Assembly (NCBI RefSeq): GCF_019168305.1
Contig: NZ_JAHTBI010000032.1
Location: 1 to 64,000 of the forward strand
DNA: 64,000 nt
Origin: Pseudomonas aegrilactucae
GTDB taxonomy: Bacteria; Pseudomonadota; Gammaproteobacteria; Pseudomonadales; Pseudomonadaceae
Reading direction: 5' to 3'
Under the pieces are notes generated by a model, which was not told where the DNA came from, did no database searches, and saw only the letters and a list, made by a program, of their open reading frames with translations. How positions within the stretch are numbered: position 1 is the stretch's first letter; each line of letters starts with the position of its first letter. Made by a program: the position numbers and the translations under genes. Positions 40,716-49,060 of the stretch are shown here, piece after piece.

Positions 40716-41927
40716 ATGAATACAAGCTTCTGGAAATCCGGCCACATCCCCACGCTGTTCGCCGCCTTCCTCTATTTCGACCTGAGTTTCATGGTGTGGT
40801 ACCTGCTCGGCCCGATGGCGGTGCAGATTGCCACCGACCTGCAGCTGACCACCCAGCAACGCGGCCTGATGGTGGCCACGCCGATCCTGGCCGGTGCGAT
40901 CCTGCGCTTCGTGATGGGCTTGCTGGTGGATCGCCTGTCACCCAAGACCGCCGGCCTGATCGGCCAGGTGATCGTGATCATTGCGCTGTTCTGCGCCTGG
41001 TCGATCGGCGTGCGCACCTATGAGCACGCGCTGCTGCTAGGGGTATTTCTCGGTGTGGCGGGGGCCTCGTTCGCGGTGTCGCTTCCGCTGGCCTCGCAAT
41101 GGTATCCGCCCCAGCACCAGGGCAAGGCCATGGGCATTGCCGGTGCCGGCAACTCGGGCACGGTGTTCGCCGCACTGCTGGCGCCGGTGCTGGCCGCCGC
41201 CTACGGCTGGAGCAACGTGTTCGGCTTTGCCCTGATCCCGCTGGTACTGACCCTGGTGCTGTTCGCGCTGCTGGCGCGCAATGCCCCAGAGCGTCCCAAG
41301 CCCAAGGCCATGGCCGACTATTTCAAGGCCCTGGGCGACCGTGACAGCTGGTGGTTCATGTTCTTCTACAGCGTGACCTTTGGCGGCTTCATCGGCCTGG
41401 CCAGCGCGCTGCCCGGTTACTTTAACGACCAATACGGCCTGAACCCGGTCACGGCCGGCTACTACACTGCCGCGTGCGTGTTTGCCGGCAGCCTGATGCG
41501 CCCGCTCGGGGGCGCGCTGGCTGATCGTTTCGGCGGCATCCGCACCTTGCTGGGCATGTACAGCGTTGCCGCCATCTGCATCGCTGCCGTGGGGTTCAAC
41601 CTGCCAAGCTCGATCGCCGCGCTGGCCCTGTTCGTCAGCGCCATGCTCGGGCTGGGTGCCGGCAACGGCGCGGTGTTCCAACTGGTGCCACAGCGCTTTC
41701 GCCAGGAGATCGGCGTGATGACCGGCCTGATCGGCATGGCCGGCGGTATCGGCGGCTTCCTGCTGGCCGCTGGCCTTGGCACCATCAAGCAGCACACCGG
41801 TGACTACCAGCTGGGCCTGTGGCTGTTCGCCAGCCTGGGCGTACTGGCGTGGTTCGGCCTGCACGGGGTCAAACGGCGCTGGCGCACCACCTGGGGCTCG
41901 GCGGCCGTCACTGCGGCGCGGGTCTGA
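40716..41927 (+). CDS. nasA: Nitrate transporter, MFS (NarK/NasA type)
   Basis: This 403-aa inner-membrane nitrate/nitrite porter of the NNP branch of the major facilitator family has twelve hydrophobic helices. The nitrate-signature regions are seen as GVAGASFAVSLPLASQWYPP, then GIAGAGNSGTVFAALL, and later GLGAGNGAVFQLVPQRFRQE. It supplies nitrate for assimilation. ATG 40716 follows GCGAGG. It is transcribed behind the NasT leader and is followed 8 bp later by the PP2C-kinase gene. The reductases it would feed are not in this window. Confidence 0.94.
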   Translation: MNTSFWKSGHIPTLFAAFLYFDLSFMVWYLLGPMAVQIATDLQLTTQQRGLMVATPILAGAILRFVMGLLVDRLSPKTAGLIGQVIVIIALFCAWSIGVRTYEHALLLGVFLGVAGASFAVSLPLASQWYPPQHQGKAMGIAGAGNSGTVFAALLAPVLAAAYGWSNVFGFALIPLVLTLVLFALLARNAPERPKPKAMADYFKALGDRDSWWFMFFYSVTFGGFIGLASALPGYFNDQYGLNPVTAGYYTAACVFAGSLMRPLGGALADRFGGIRTLLGMYSVAAICIAAVGFNLPSSIAALALFVSAMLGLGAGNGAVFQLVPQRFRQEIGVMTGLIGMAGGIGGFLLAAGLGTIKQHTGDYQLGLWLFASLGVLAWFGLHGVKRRWRTTWGSAAVTAARV

Positions 41928-41935
41928 GGCACACC

Positions 41936-43606
41936 ATGAGCCTGCAACTGAGTTTTGCCCACGCCAGTGACAGCGGCCCGCGCGACGAGAACCAGGACGC
42001 CCTGCGCCTGGTGACGCCAGCGGCAGAACTGGCCGCGAGCAAAGGCTACCTGTTCGCCCTGGCCGACGGTGTCAGCCAATGCGCTGACGGCGGGCTGGCC
42101 GCGCGGGCCAGCTTGCAGTCGCTGGTACTGGACTACTATGCCACGCCCCAGACCTGGGGCGTAGCCCAGGCGCTGGATCGCCTGCTGCTGGCACAGAACC
42201 GCTGGCTGCGCGCCAACGGCGGCGGCCAGCCGTTGCTCACCACCCTGAGCGCGCTGGTGCTGCGCGGCCAGCGCTTTACCCTGGCGCATGTGGGCGACTG
42301 CCGGGTGTATCGCTGGGGCGCCGGACAGTTGCAGCGCATCAGTGAAGACCATGTGTGGGACCAGCCGGGCATGCAGCATGTACTCAAGCGCGCGCTGGGT
42401 CTGGACCAGCACCTGCTGGTCGACTACCTGGAAGGTACGCTGGAACCGGGCGAGTGCTTCGTACTGCTCAGCGACGGCGTCTGGGCCACCCTCAGCGACC
42501 TGCAGATCAGCAGCGTGCTGCGCGATCAACCCGACCTGCAGGCAGCCGCCAGCACCCTGGTCAACGCCGCGCACCGTGCCGGCAGCCAGGACAATGCCAG
42601 TGCCTTGCTGGTGCGCGTCGAGCAATTGGGCGCCAACACACTCGGTGACACCCTGGCCCAACTGCAGCAATGGCCGCTCCCTCCCCCCCTGCGCGCACTG
42701 CAACTGATCGATGGGCTACGGGTAGAGAGCGTGGTAGCCCAGAGTCGCCAATCACTGCTGTACCGCGTGATCGACAGCCAGCAGCAGGCCTGGCTGCTCA
42801 AGACCCTGCCCGCCGCCCGCAGTGATGACGTGCACGCCCAGCAGAGCCTGCTGCTTGAAGAATGGTTTCTGCGCCGCGTGGCCGGGCGCAGCTTCCCCGA
42901 GGTGCACCCGGCCAGCCAGCGCCAACATCTGTATTACCTGATGCGCGAGTACAGCGGCCAGACCCTGGACGAGCGCTTCAAGCAGGCCGGGCCGCTGGCG
43001 CTCAGCGAATGGCAGGGCCTGGCACGCCAGTTGATGCAGGCGCTTGGCCTGCTGCACCGGCGCAACATCCTGCACCGTGACATCAAGCCGCAAAACCTGC
43101 ACCTGGCGCACGACGGCCAGCTGCGTGTGCTGGACTTCGGCCTGGCGTACTGCCCAGGGCTGTCTGAAGACCGCGCCCACGAACTGCCCGGCACACCGTC
43201 GTTCATCGCCCCGGAAGCCTTCGAAGGCGTCGCGCCAGGTGCGCAGCAGGATCTGTACGCGGCCGGCGTGACCTTGTACTGGCTGCTGACCGGGCATTAC
43301 CCCTATGGCGAAGTGGAGGCCTTCCAACGCCCGCGCTTCACCGCGCCGGTCAGCGCGGCGCGTTACCGCCCGGACCTGCCGCAGTGGCTGGAGCAGTGGC
43401 TGGCCAAGGCGGTCAGCGCCGACCCGCAGCAGCGCTTCGAAACCGCCGAGCACGGCCTGCTGCAACTCGAGCAAGGCGAGTACCAGACCGAACGCCTGCG
43501 CCCTCGCCCGCTGCTGGAACGTGAACCGCTCAAGGTCTGGCGTGGCCTTGCGCTGCTGTCGCTGCTGTTCAACCTGATGCTGCTGATCGCCCTGCTGAAG
43601 GGCTGA
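41936..43606 (+). CDS. PP2C phosphatase - Ser/Thr kinase fusion with C-terminal anchor
   Basis: This 556-aa bifunctional protein combines a phosphatase and a kinase. Residues 1-240 are a PP2C domain with metal-binding motifs intact (GPRDENQDA, FALADGVSQ, HVGDCRVYRW, LLSDGVW, SQDNASALLV). Residues about 265-520 are a eukaryotic-like kinase: Lys in WLLKTLP, HRDIKPQN with Asp382, and DFG with Asp400. A C-terminal membrane helix (about 533-553) anchors it. Both activities may oppose each other on the same target. It sits in the nitrate operon between nasA and cobA, as in other pseudomonads, but its substrate is not known. Confidence 0.9.
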   Translation: MSLQLSFAHASDSGPRDENQDALRLVTPAAELAASKGYLFALADGVSQCADGGLAARASLQSLVLDYYATPQTWGVAQALDRLLLAQNRWLRANGGGQPLLTTLSALVLRGQRFTLAHVGDCRVYRWGAGQLQRISEDHVWDQPGMQHVLKRALGLDQHLLVDYLEGTLEPGECFVLLSDGVWATLSDLQISSVLRDQPDLQAAASTLVNAAHRAGSQDNASALLVRVEQLGANTLGDTLAQLQQWPLPPPLRALQLIDGLRVESVVAQSRQSLLYRVIDSQQQAWLLKTLPAARSDDVHAQQSLLLEEWFLRRVAGRSFPEVHPASQRQHLYYLMREYSGQTLDERFKQAGPLALSEWQGLARQLMQALGLLHRRNILHRDIKPQNLHLAHDGQLRVLDFGLAYCPGLSEDRAHELPGTPSFIAPEAFEGVAPGAQQDLYAAGVTLYWLLTGHYPYGEVEAFQRPRFTAPVSAARYRPDLPQWLEQWLAKAVSADPQQRFETAEHGLLQLEQGEYQTERLRPRPLLEREPLKVWRGLALLSLLFNLMLLIALLKG

Positions 43607-43636
43607 CGGCGAACACCCTGACAAAGAGGAAGCCCC

Positions 43637-44395
43637 ATGAAAGGTAAAGTCTGGCTGGTGGGCGCAGGCCCTGGCGACCCGGAACTGCTGACCCTCAAGG
43701 CGGTACGTGCATTGCACGAGGCCGACGAGGTCCTGATCGATGACCTGGTCAACCCGGCGATTCTGCAGCACTGCCCGCACGCCCGGGTCACTGCGGTGGG
43801 CAAGCGCGGGGGCTGCCGCTCCACACCGCAGGCCTTCATTCAGCGCCTGATGCTGCGCCATGCACGCCAAGGGCGTTGCGTCGTGCGGCTCAAAGGCGGT
43901 GACCCGTGCATTTTTGGCCGTGGCGGCGAGGAAGCACTGTGGCTGCAGGCGCGCGGGGTCGAGGCAGAGCTGGTCAACGGTATCACCGCAGGCCTGGCGG
44001 GTGCCACGCAATGTGGCATTTCACTGACCTTGCGCGGGGTGAGTCGTGGCGTAACGCTGGTGACCGCACACACCCAGGACGACAGCCCCTTGAACTGGCA
44101 GGCCTTGGCTCAGGGCGGCACCACGCTGGTGGTGTACATGGGGGTGGCCAAACTCGAGGAGATCCAGCAGGGCCTGCTCGACGGCGGCATGGCCCCGGAC
44201 ACCCCGGTAGCAATGATCGAAAACGCCTCATTGGCGCAGCAACGCGAATGCCGCAGCCAACTGCGCCACTTGCAACGCGATGCGACTGAATTCGGGCTGC
44301 GCAGCCCGGCGATCATGGTGATCGGTGCCGTGGCCGACCCCGCCATCATGGCGTCAGAAACGCAGGTGCTCACGGCGTCTGCCCGAAGGGCGTAA
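43637..44395 (+). CDS. cobA: Uroporphyrinogen-III C-methyltransferase
   Basis: This 252-aa SAM-dependent enzyme methylates uroporphyrinogen III at C2 and C7 to precorrin-2, the entry to siroheme and cobalamin. Motifs include VWLVGAGPGDPELLTLKA at the N-terminus, VRLKGGDPCIFGRGGEE, and the GITAGLAGATQCGISLT substrate segment. A stand-alone SUMT in a nitrate locus probably supplies siroheme for nitrite reductase. It follows the kinase gene by 30 bp and is ended by a strong terminator, closing the operon. Confidence 0.95.
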   Translation: MKGKVWLVGAGPGDPELLTLKAVRALHEADEVLIDDLVNPAILQHCPHARVTAVGKRGGCRSTPQAFIQRLMLRHARQGRCVVRLKGGDPCIFGRGGEEALWLQARGVEAELVNGITAGLAGATQCGISLTLRGVSRGVTLVTAHTQDDSPLNWQALAQGGTTLVVYMGVAKLEEIQQGLLDGGMAPDTPVAMIENASLAQQRECRSQLRHLQRDATEFGLRSPAIMVIGAVADPAIMASETQVLTASARRA

Positions 44396-44412
44396 TCACA
44401 TTCCTGCAGGCA

Positions 44413-44442
44413 AAAAAAGCCCGGCCTAAGCCGGGCTTTTTT
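44413..44442. terminator. Bidirectional terminator between cobA and oprF
   Basis: AAAGCCCGGC / GCCGGGCTTT is flanked by an A-run on the left and a T-run on the right, so it can terminate both convergent genes. It lies 17 bp after the cobA stop and 15 bp after the oprF stop. Confidence 0.92.
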
Positions 44443-44457
44443 CAAGCGTCAGACCAA

Positions 44458-45492
44458 TTACTTGGCTTGAGCTTCTACTTGAGCTTCAACGCGACGGTTG
44501 ACAGCACGACCAGCTTCGGTGGCGTTGTCAGCAACCGGACGGGTCTCACCGTAGCCAACCGATTCAACACGGTTGGACTCAACACCGTACTGGTTGGTCA
44601 GAACTTGCTTCACGGCGCTGGCGCGACGCTCGGACAGCTTCTGGTTGTAAGCGTCAGGACCGACGGAGTCAGTGTGACCTTCAACAGTGGTGGTGGTGGA
44701 TGGGTACTGCTTCATGAAGTCAGCCAGGTTCTTGATATCACCGTAGCTGTTTGGCTTGACGACCGACTTGTCGAAGTCGAACTTGACGTCCAGCTCAACA
44801 CGTACGACTTCGGCAACTGCCGGGCAGCCATCAGCGTCAACGGTAACGTTGGCTGGGGTGTCAGGGCATTTGTCGACGTTGTCGCACACGCCGTCGTTGT
44901 CGCTGTCGGAGCACACTTCAGCGACTGGCGCTGGTGCTGCTTCAACTGGCTTGGAGCCACCGCCGAAGTTCAGACCGATACCGACGCTTGGCGCCCACTC
45001 GGTGTCGCCTTGGTCGATGTTGTACTGGGCTTCAACGCCAGCACGGGCGTAGAAGTTCTCGGTGAAGTACAGTTTTGCACCGCCGCCCAGGTTGGCGAAG
45101 GTGGAACCGTTACGGCCGCCACGACCGGTCTGGCCGATGCTTTGGTCAGAGAAACCAGCGGAAACGTACGGGCGCAGCATGTCGCCTGGGTTGTTGAAGT
45201 GGTACAGAGCGTCCAGGGCGGTGTTCGAGCCCTTGATGTTCTTGCCGTCGTTACCACGGACGTTGTGAACTTCGTCGTAGCCCAGACGCAGTTCGACGTC
45301 GTCGGTCAGGAAGTAACCAATCGAACCACCGAACAGGTTGCCGTCGTTTTTGAAGTCGCGCTGGCTGTCATAGTATTCTTTCTTCATGAAGCCTTCGACT
45401 TCGACCGCGCCTTGGCCTTGTGCCAATGCGCCGAACGAAGCTGCGGCAACCAAAGAACCAATGGCCAAGCCCAAGGTGTTTTTCAATTTCAT
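44458..45492 (-). CDS. oprF: Major outer-membrane porin OprF
   Basis: The 344-aa OprF forms a non-specific pore and ties the outer membrane to peptidoglycan. It has a signal peptide ending ALAQG, an N-terminal eight-strand barrel (residues about 25-180), a linker with four cysteines (CSDSDNDGVC, then DKCPD and DGCPA) and a C-terminal OmpA-like peptidoglycan-binding domain (VEGHTDSVGPDAYN, LSERRASAVKQVL). It is downstream of sigX on the same strand with a candidate ECF promoter in between. High expression is expected. Confidence 0.97.
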   Translation of the reverse strand: MKLKNTLGLAIGSLVAAASFGALAQGQGAVEVEGFMKKEYYDSQRDFKNDGNLFGGSIGYFLTDDVELRLGYDEVHNVRGNDGKNIKGSNTALDALYHFNNPGDMLRPYVSAGFSDQSIGQTGRGGRNGSTFANLGGGAKLYFTENFYARAGVEAQYNIDQGDTEWAPSVGIGLNFGGGSKPVEAAPAPVAEVCSDSDNDGVCDNVDKCPDTPANVTVDADGCPAVAEVVRVELDVKFDFDKSVVKPNSYGDIKNLADFMKQYPSTTTTVEGHTDSVGPDAYNQKLSERRASAVKQVLTNQYGVESNRVESVGYGETRPVADNATEAGRAVNRRVEAQVEAQAK

Positions 45493-45551
45493 CCGTTAAA
45501 TCCCCATCTGGTGATTGTTAAGTAGTCCCACCAAACCCGGGGGACAACTCG

Positions 45552-45577
45552 CCGACAAGTTTAGCAGACCTTGTCGG
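45552..45577. repeat. Inverted repeat in sigX-oprF gap
   Basis: CCGACAAG and CTTGTCGG are perfect 8-bp arms with a 10-nt loop, 59 bp before the oprF start. It may attenuate readthrough from sigX or stabilise the oprF leader; no T-run follows. Confidence 0.6.
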
Positions 45578-45602
45578 TACGTTAGAGATATTTGCGGTTC
45601 AC
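45578..45602 (-). promoter_or_regulatory. Candidate ECF-type (SigX) promoter of oprF
   Basis: On the minus strand, GTGAACC (45596-45602) and CGTA (45578-45581) are separated by 14 nt, resembling the GAAC/CGT pattern of ECF sigma factors. The -35 overlaps the sigX stop codon. In Pseudomonas oprF transcription is known to depend largely on SigX; this exact site is inferred. Confidence 0.4.
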
Positions 45603-46192
45603 TAAGTTTCGGTGAGACCCGCAAATTTCTCGCGTAGCTTGTCGAGCGCACGCTTGTAGCGCATTTTCGTGGCGCTCAGGCCCATGTGCATGATGTCGGC
45701 GATTTCCTGAAATTCCAGCTCTGCGACAAATCGTAGCACCAGGATCTCGCGGTCAATCGGGTTCACATGCACAAGCCATTTATCCAGCCCGCCTTTCTCT
45801 TGCGGCTTGGGCGACTTCTCTTCAGAGGCCTCTTCAAGCGGGTCGAGACTTAGCGCATCCATCAATCGACGTTTGCGCCGCTCCTTGCGGTACTGCGTGA
45901 TGCATTCGTTGTAGGTGATGCTGTAGAGCCAGGTCTTGAATTTCGATTTGCCCTCGAAGTTCTTCAGGCCATACAACACCTTCAGCATCACCTCCTGACA
46001 GACATCGTCAGCATCCCGATCGTTCCCCAAATAACGTGCGCACACGTTAAAAAGGGTCCGTTGGTAGCGCCGCATGAGCTCCTCATAGGCGCGAGTAACA
46101 TGAAAAAGCTCCTCATGCGAACGCGCCACCAACTCCTCATCTGTGAGCTCGCGGGGGTCGTAACGCATGGGCAGCGAGTGAACTTTATTCAA
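45602..46192 (-). CDS. sigX: ECF sigma factor SigX
   Basis: The 196-aa ECF sigma factor controls oprF, fatty-acid synthesis and envelope functions in Pseudomonas. Region 2 includes YQRTLFNVCARYLGNDRDADD and KFKTWLYSITYNECI; region 4 includes VLRFVAELEFQEIADIMHMG. No anti-sigma gene is adjacent, in line with the known unusual control by the mechanosensitive protein CmpX. The likely start is a TTG at 46192 (MNKVHSL); ATG 46168 would remove eight residues. It is preceded by cmpX and followed by oprF. Confidence 0.95.
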   Translation of the reverse strand: MNKVHSLPMRYDPRELTDEELVARSHEELFHVTRAYEELMRRYQRTLFNVCARYLGNDRDADDVCQEVMLKVLYGLKNFEGKSKFKTWLYSITYNECITQYRKERRKRRLMDALSLDPLEEASEEKSPKPQEKGGLDKWLVHVNPIDREILVLRFVAELEFQEIADIMHMGLSATKMRYKRALDKLREKFAGLTET

Positions 46193-46280
46193 AACAAATC
46201 TGGCCGACAGTCAGGTCATTGTCGCCGCTCGCCCTGCCTGGGCATTTTTGCGGCGGCATACATTAGCAGGATTTGCCCGG

Positions 46281-47105
46281 TTAGCGGCTATTGACACGCT
46301 GTTCCAGGAGAATCCGGTTCGACAGCGAGACCAGTTCACCCTCGTCGGTGAGCAGCGTGGTCTTGACGGTACCGATCTCTTCGATCTGCCCTTCGACCTC
46401 GCCAATCTGCACCTGCTGGCCGACCTGATAGAGTTCGCGCACGTAGATTCCGGCCAGGATCTGCCCGGCAATTTCGCGGCTGCCCAGGCCCATTGCCAGG
46501 GCAACGGCCAGACCAACGGTAATCAAACCGATCACGATCACGTGGTTGAGCAGGTCGGTCTTGACCTCCAACTGGCTGATCGCCACCGAGATGCTGATGA
46601 TGATCACCAGGCCCTGCGCGATACGCCCGACGCCTGCGGCATATTCAAGCCCGATGCCCTCTGCAGCGCCGCGCACCAGCCCATTGACGATCTGCGCCAG
46701 CAGCACGCCAGCCAGCAGCACCAGCGCACCACCAAACACCTTGGGCAGGTACAGCGCGAGCATGTCCAGGGTCGCCGAGACGCGCTCCAGGCCCAGCGAC
46801 TCGGCCGCCGACACCAGGAAGATCAGCAGCACGAACCAGTACACGATCTTGCCGATCAGGGTCGAGATCGGCACCTGAATGCCGACCCGGCTCAGCAGCT
46901 TGGTCAAGCCGGTACCGCCCATCAGACGATCCAGCCCGAGTTTTGCCAGCAGCTTGGACAACAGTGTATCGAGCAGTTTGGCGACCACAAAGCCGAGCAA
47001 CACCACCACCAGCGCACCGAACAGGTTGGGGATGAAGTTGGCGACTTTGGTCCACAAGGCGGTCATGGCCGCCACCAGGCTCTGGGTCCAGAGATCAAGT
47101 TCCAT
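46281..47105 (-). CDS. cmpX: Mechanosensitive ion-channel protein CmpX
   Basis: The roughly 274-aa MscS-like membrane protein has several hydrophobic N-terminal helices (LVVVLLGFVVAKLLD; WFVLLIFLVSAAESL; a pore-lining-like GLAVALAMGLGSREIAG) and a cytoplasmic beta domain (QVGQQVQIGEVEGQIEEIGTV). CmpX modulates SigX activity in Pseudomonas. ATG at 47105 is used; a TTG two codons earlier extends the frame. It begins 2 bp after the crfX stop, so the two are translationally linked. Confidence 0.92.
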   Translation of the reverse strand: MELDLWTQSLVAAMTALWTKVANFIPNLFGALVVVLLGFVVAKLLDTLLSKLLAKLGLDRLMGGTGLTKLLSRVGIQVPISTLIGKIVYWFVLLIFLVSAAESLGLERVSATLDMLALYLPKVFGGALVLLAGVLLAQIVNGLVRGAAEGIGLEYAAGVGRIAQGLVIIISISVAISQLEVKTDLLNHVIVIGLITVGLAVALAMGLGSREIAGQILAGIYVRELYQVGQQVQIGEVEGQIEEIGTVKTTLLTDEGELVSLSNRILLEQRVNSR

Positions 47106-47107
47106 AA

Positions 47108-47356
47108 TCAATCAGCCTTATCAGCTTTGCGCGCAGACGCGTTACGACGCACCGGCGCAACATGCGCCGAGCCATTGTTCACGGCGATCATCAGCGCCTG
47201 GCTCCAACGGCCAAGCAAGCTGAACAGATCGCCCGCGCCAACCTGACGGTTGGCGGTCTTGAGGACCCGGCCCAGGCAGGCATCGTCGTCCCGGTCTTTA
47301 CCGGACGGCGAAGCCTTGAGCAGGTCCCGCAGGGATTCTTCAAACGGATCGTGCAT
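47108..47356 (-). CDS. crfX: CrfX, small cytoplasmic protein
   Basis: The 82-aa product is soluble and charged, with HDPFEESLRDLLKASPSG at the N-terminus and a basic tail. It matches the CrfX protein named from the cmaX-crfX-cmpX-sigX-oprF cluster; its biochemical role is not defined. The start ATG 47356 has GAGG upstream. It precedes cmpX directly. Confidence 0.88.
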   Translation of the reverse strand: MHDPFEESLRDLLKASPSGKDRDDDACLGRVLKTANRQVGAGDLFSLLGRWSQALMIAVNNGSAHVAPVRRNASARKADKAD

Positions 47357-47456
47357 GGGCACCTCGCGCAATGTCTGTAAAAGACGAGACGCTCGTAGGG
47401 CGGGTCACATGAACACTGTCCGCAAATGTTGTAGGAAATTTCACACGCAGCATCCC

Positions 47457-48452
47457 TCAGGCCCAGCGCAGGCGGCGAAACAGCCACCACTGCCCCAGCG
47501 CAAGGGTCAGTACCAGCAAGCTGGCGTAGAGGAACCCATACGGGTTGTCCGCCCCCGGGATACCACCGACGTTGATGCCCAGCAACCCGGTAAGGAAGCT
47601 CATGGGCAGGAAGATGCAGGTGATGATGCCGAAGCGGTACATGGTCTTGTTCATGCGCTCGCTCAAGCGCCGATCCTCGCTTTCCAGCACCAGCGCCACG
47701 CGCTCGCGGGTCAGCTCCAGCTCTTCGAGGTAGCGGGTCAGGCTGTTGTGCAGCTCGTTCCAGTAGTCGGCATCGTCTGCGGCGAACCACGACCATTTGT
47801 TGCGCGCCAGCTGGGCGTAGATTTCCCGCTGCGGCGCCAGAAAACGGCGCAGGCCCGCTGCCCGGCGGCGCATCTGCTGCAGGCTGCCATGCTCCGGAGT
47901 GTACCGTTCGTCGGATTCGAGCTTTTCTTCCTCGTCATCCACCACTTCGGACAGGTCCGAGACCAGCGCCTGAACCTTTTCGGTCAGCAACTGGGCCAGG
48001 GTCAGCAACAGTTCGGAGGCGGTTTTCGGGCCGCGGCCTTCGTCCAGTTGCTGCAGCAGTTCGTCAGTAGCGCGCAGCGGACGCAGGCGCAGCGAGATCA
48101 CACGTTGCGCCTGGGCGAAGATACGCACCGAGACCATGTCCTCAGGCTCTGCACCAGGGTTCAGGTTGACCCCACGCAGGAACAGCAGCATTTGCGCATC
48201 CGGCAGCGGCAACAGGCGCGGCCGGGTGTTCTCCTCCAGCAGCAGGTCGCAGGCGAACTCGTTCAGGCCGCTGTCCTGACGCAGCCAGGTACGGGTTTGC
48301 GGGTGACTGCGATCCCAGTGCAGCCACAGGCTCTGCTCCGGCTGCAGCACCAGATCGTCCAGTTCAGTTCGAGCAATCGACTGCGCACCGCCCTTGCCAT
48401 CGAGCACCAGGGCATGCACCAGGCCCCACTGCGCGTTTTCTTCCTCGAACAT
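47457..48452 (-). CDS. cmaX: CmaX, CorA/ZntB-like metal transporter
   Basis: This 331-aa protein of the CorA superfamily has a large soluble N-terminal domain with a long helix and two C-terminal membrane helices. The pore motif is GIN (LLGINVGGIPG) instead of GMN, as in ZntB-type members, so the transported ion may be zinc or magnesium. The start ATG 48452 (MFEEENAQWG) is preferred to the longer frame. It is the first gene of the cmaX-crfX-cmpX-sigX-oprF cluster, with a 100-bp gap before crfX. Confidence 0.9.
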   Translation of the reverse strand: MFEEENAQWGLVHALVLDGKGGAQSIARTELDDLVLQPEQSLWLHWDRSHPQTRTWLRQDSGLNEFACDLLLEENTRPRLLPLPDAQMLLFLRGVNLNPGAEPEDMVSVRIFAQAQRVISLRLRPLRATDELLQQLDEGRGPKTASELLLTLAQLLTEKVQALVSDLSEVVDDEEEKLESDERYTPEHGSLQQMRRRAAGLRRFLAPQREIYAQLARNKWSWFAADDADYWNELHNSLTRYLEELELTRERVALVLESEDRRLSERMNKTMYRFGIITCIFLPMSFLTGLLGINVGGIPGADNPYGFLYASLLVLTLALGQWWLFRRLRWA

Positions 48453-48479
48453 CCCTACCCCACGCACCGTTATCAGAAA

Positions 48480-48968
48480 TTACTCAGGCATTTTCAGCGG
48501 GCTTGGCGAAACGATGACGCCGTTGTTGTCGGCATACACGTACTCGCCCGGCCTGAAGGTCACACCGGCAAAGGTCACCACCACGTTGAGGTCGCCGATG
48601 CCGCGCTTGTCGGTCTTCATCGGGTGGCTGGCCAGGGCCTGCACCCCGACGTCAGTCTGCGCCAGCACGTCGACATCCCGCACGCAGCCATAGATCACCA
48701 GGCCTTCCCAGCCGTTCTTGGCGGCCTTTTCGGCGATCATGTCGCCCAGCAGCGCCCGACGCAATGAGCCGCCGCCATCGACCACCAGCACCTTGCCTTT
48801 GCCGTTCAGCTCGGCCTGCGCCTTGACCAGCGAGTTGTCCTCGAAGCACTTGATGGTCACGATCTGGCCACCGAATGAATCGCGGCCACCGAAATTGCTG
48901 AACATCGGCTCCAGCACCTGCACCTGCTCGGGGTAGGCGTCACACAGATCGGGCGTTAGGTAATGCAT
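48480..48968 (-). CDS. rraA: RraA-family protein (ribonuclease E inhibitor / aldolase-like)
   Basis: The 162-aa product fits RraA, which binds and inhibits RNase E in E. coli, and the related HMG/CHA aldolase fold. Conserved parts are [36 protein letters not shown] and GCVRDVDVL. In Pseudomonas it is often labelled a putative 4-hydroxy-4-methyl-2-oxoglutarate aldolase, so the true activity is open. ATG 48968 has AGGAG upstream. It lies directly upstream of cmaX. Confidence 0.88.
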   Translation of the reverse strand: MHYLTPDLCDAYPEQVQVLEPMFSNFGGRDSFGGQIVTIKCFEDNSLVKAQAELNGKGKVLVVDGGGSLRRALLGDMIAEKAAKNGWEGLVIYGCVRDVDVLAQTDVGVQALASHPMKTDKRGIGDLNVVVTFAGVTFRPGEYVYADNNGVIVSPSPLKMPE

Positions 48969-49060
48969 GGGAAACTCCTGTCGATGACCATCTGAATGGA
49001 AAAGCGGATTTCACACGTTCACTTCAAAGACGATGCCCGCCCGTTCGGCTTTAGCCAAGG

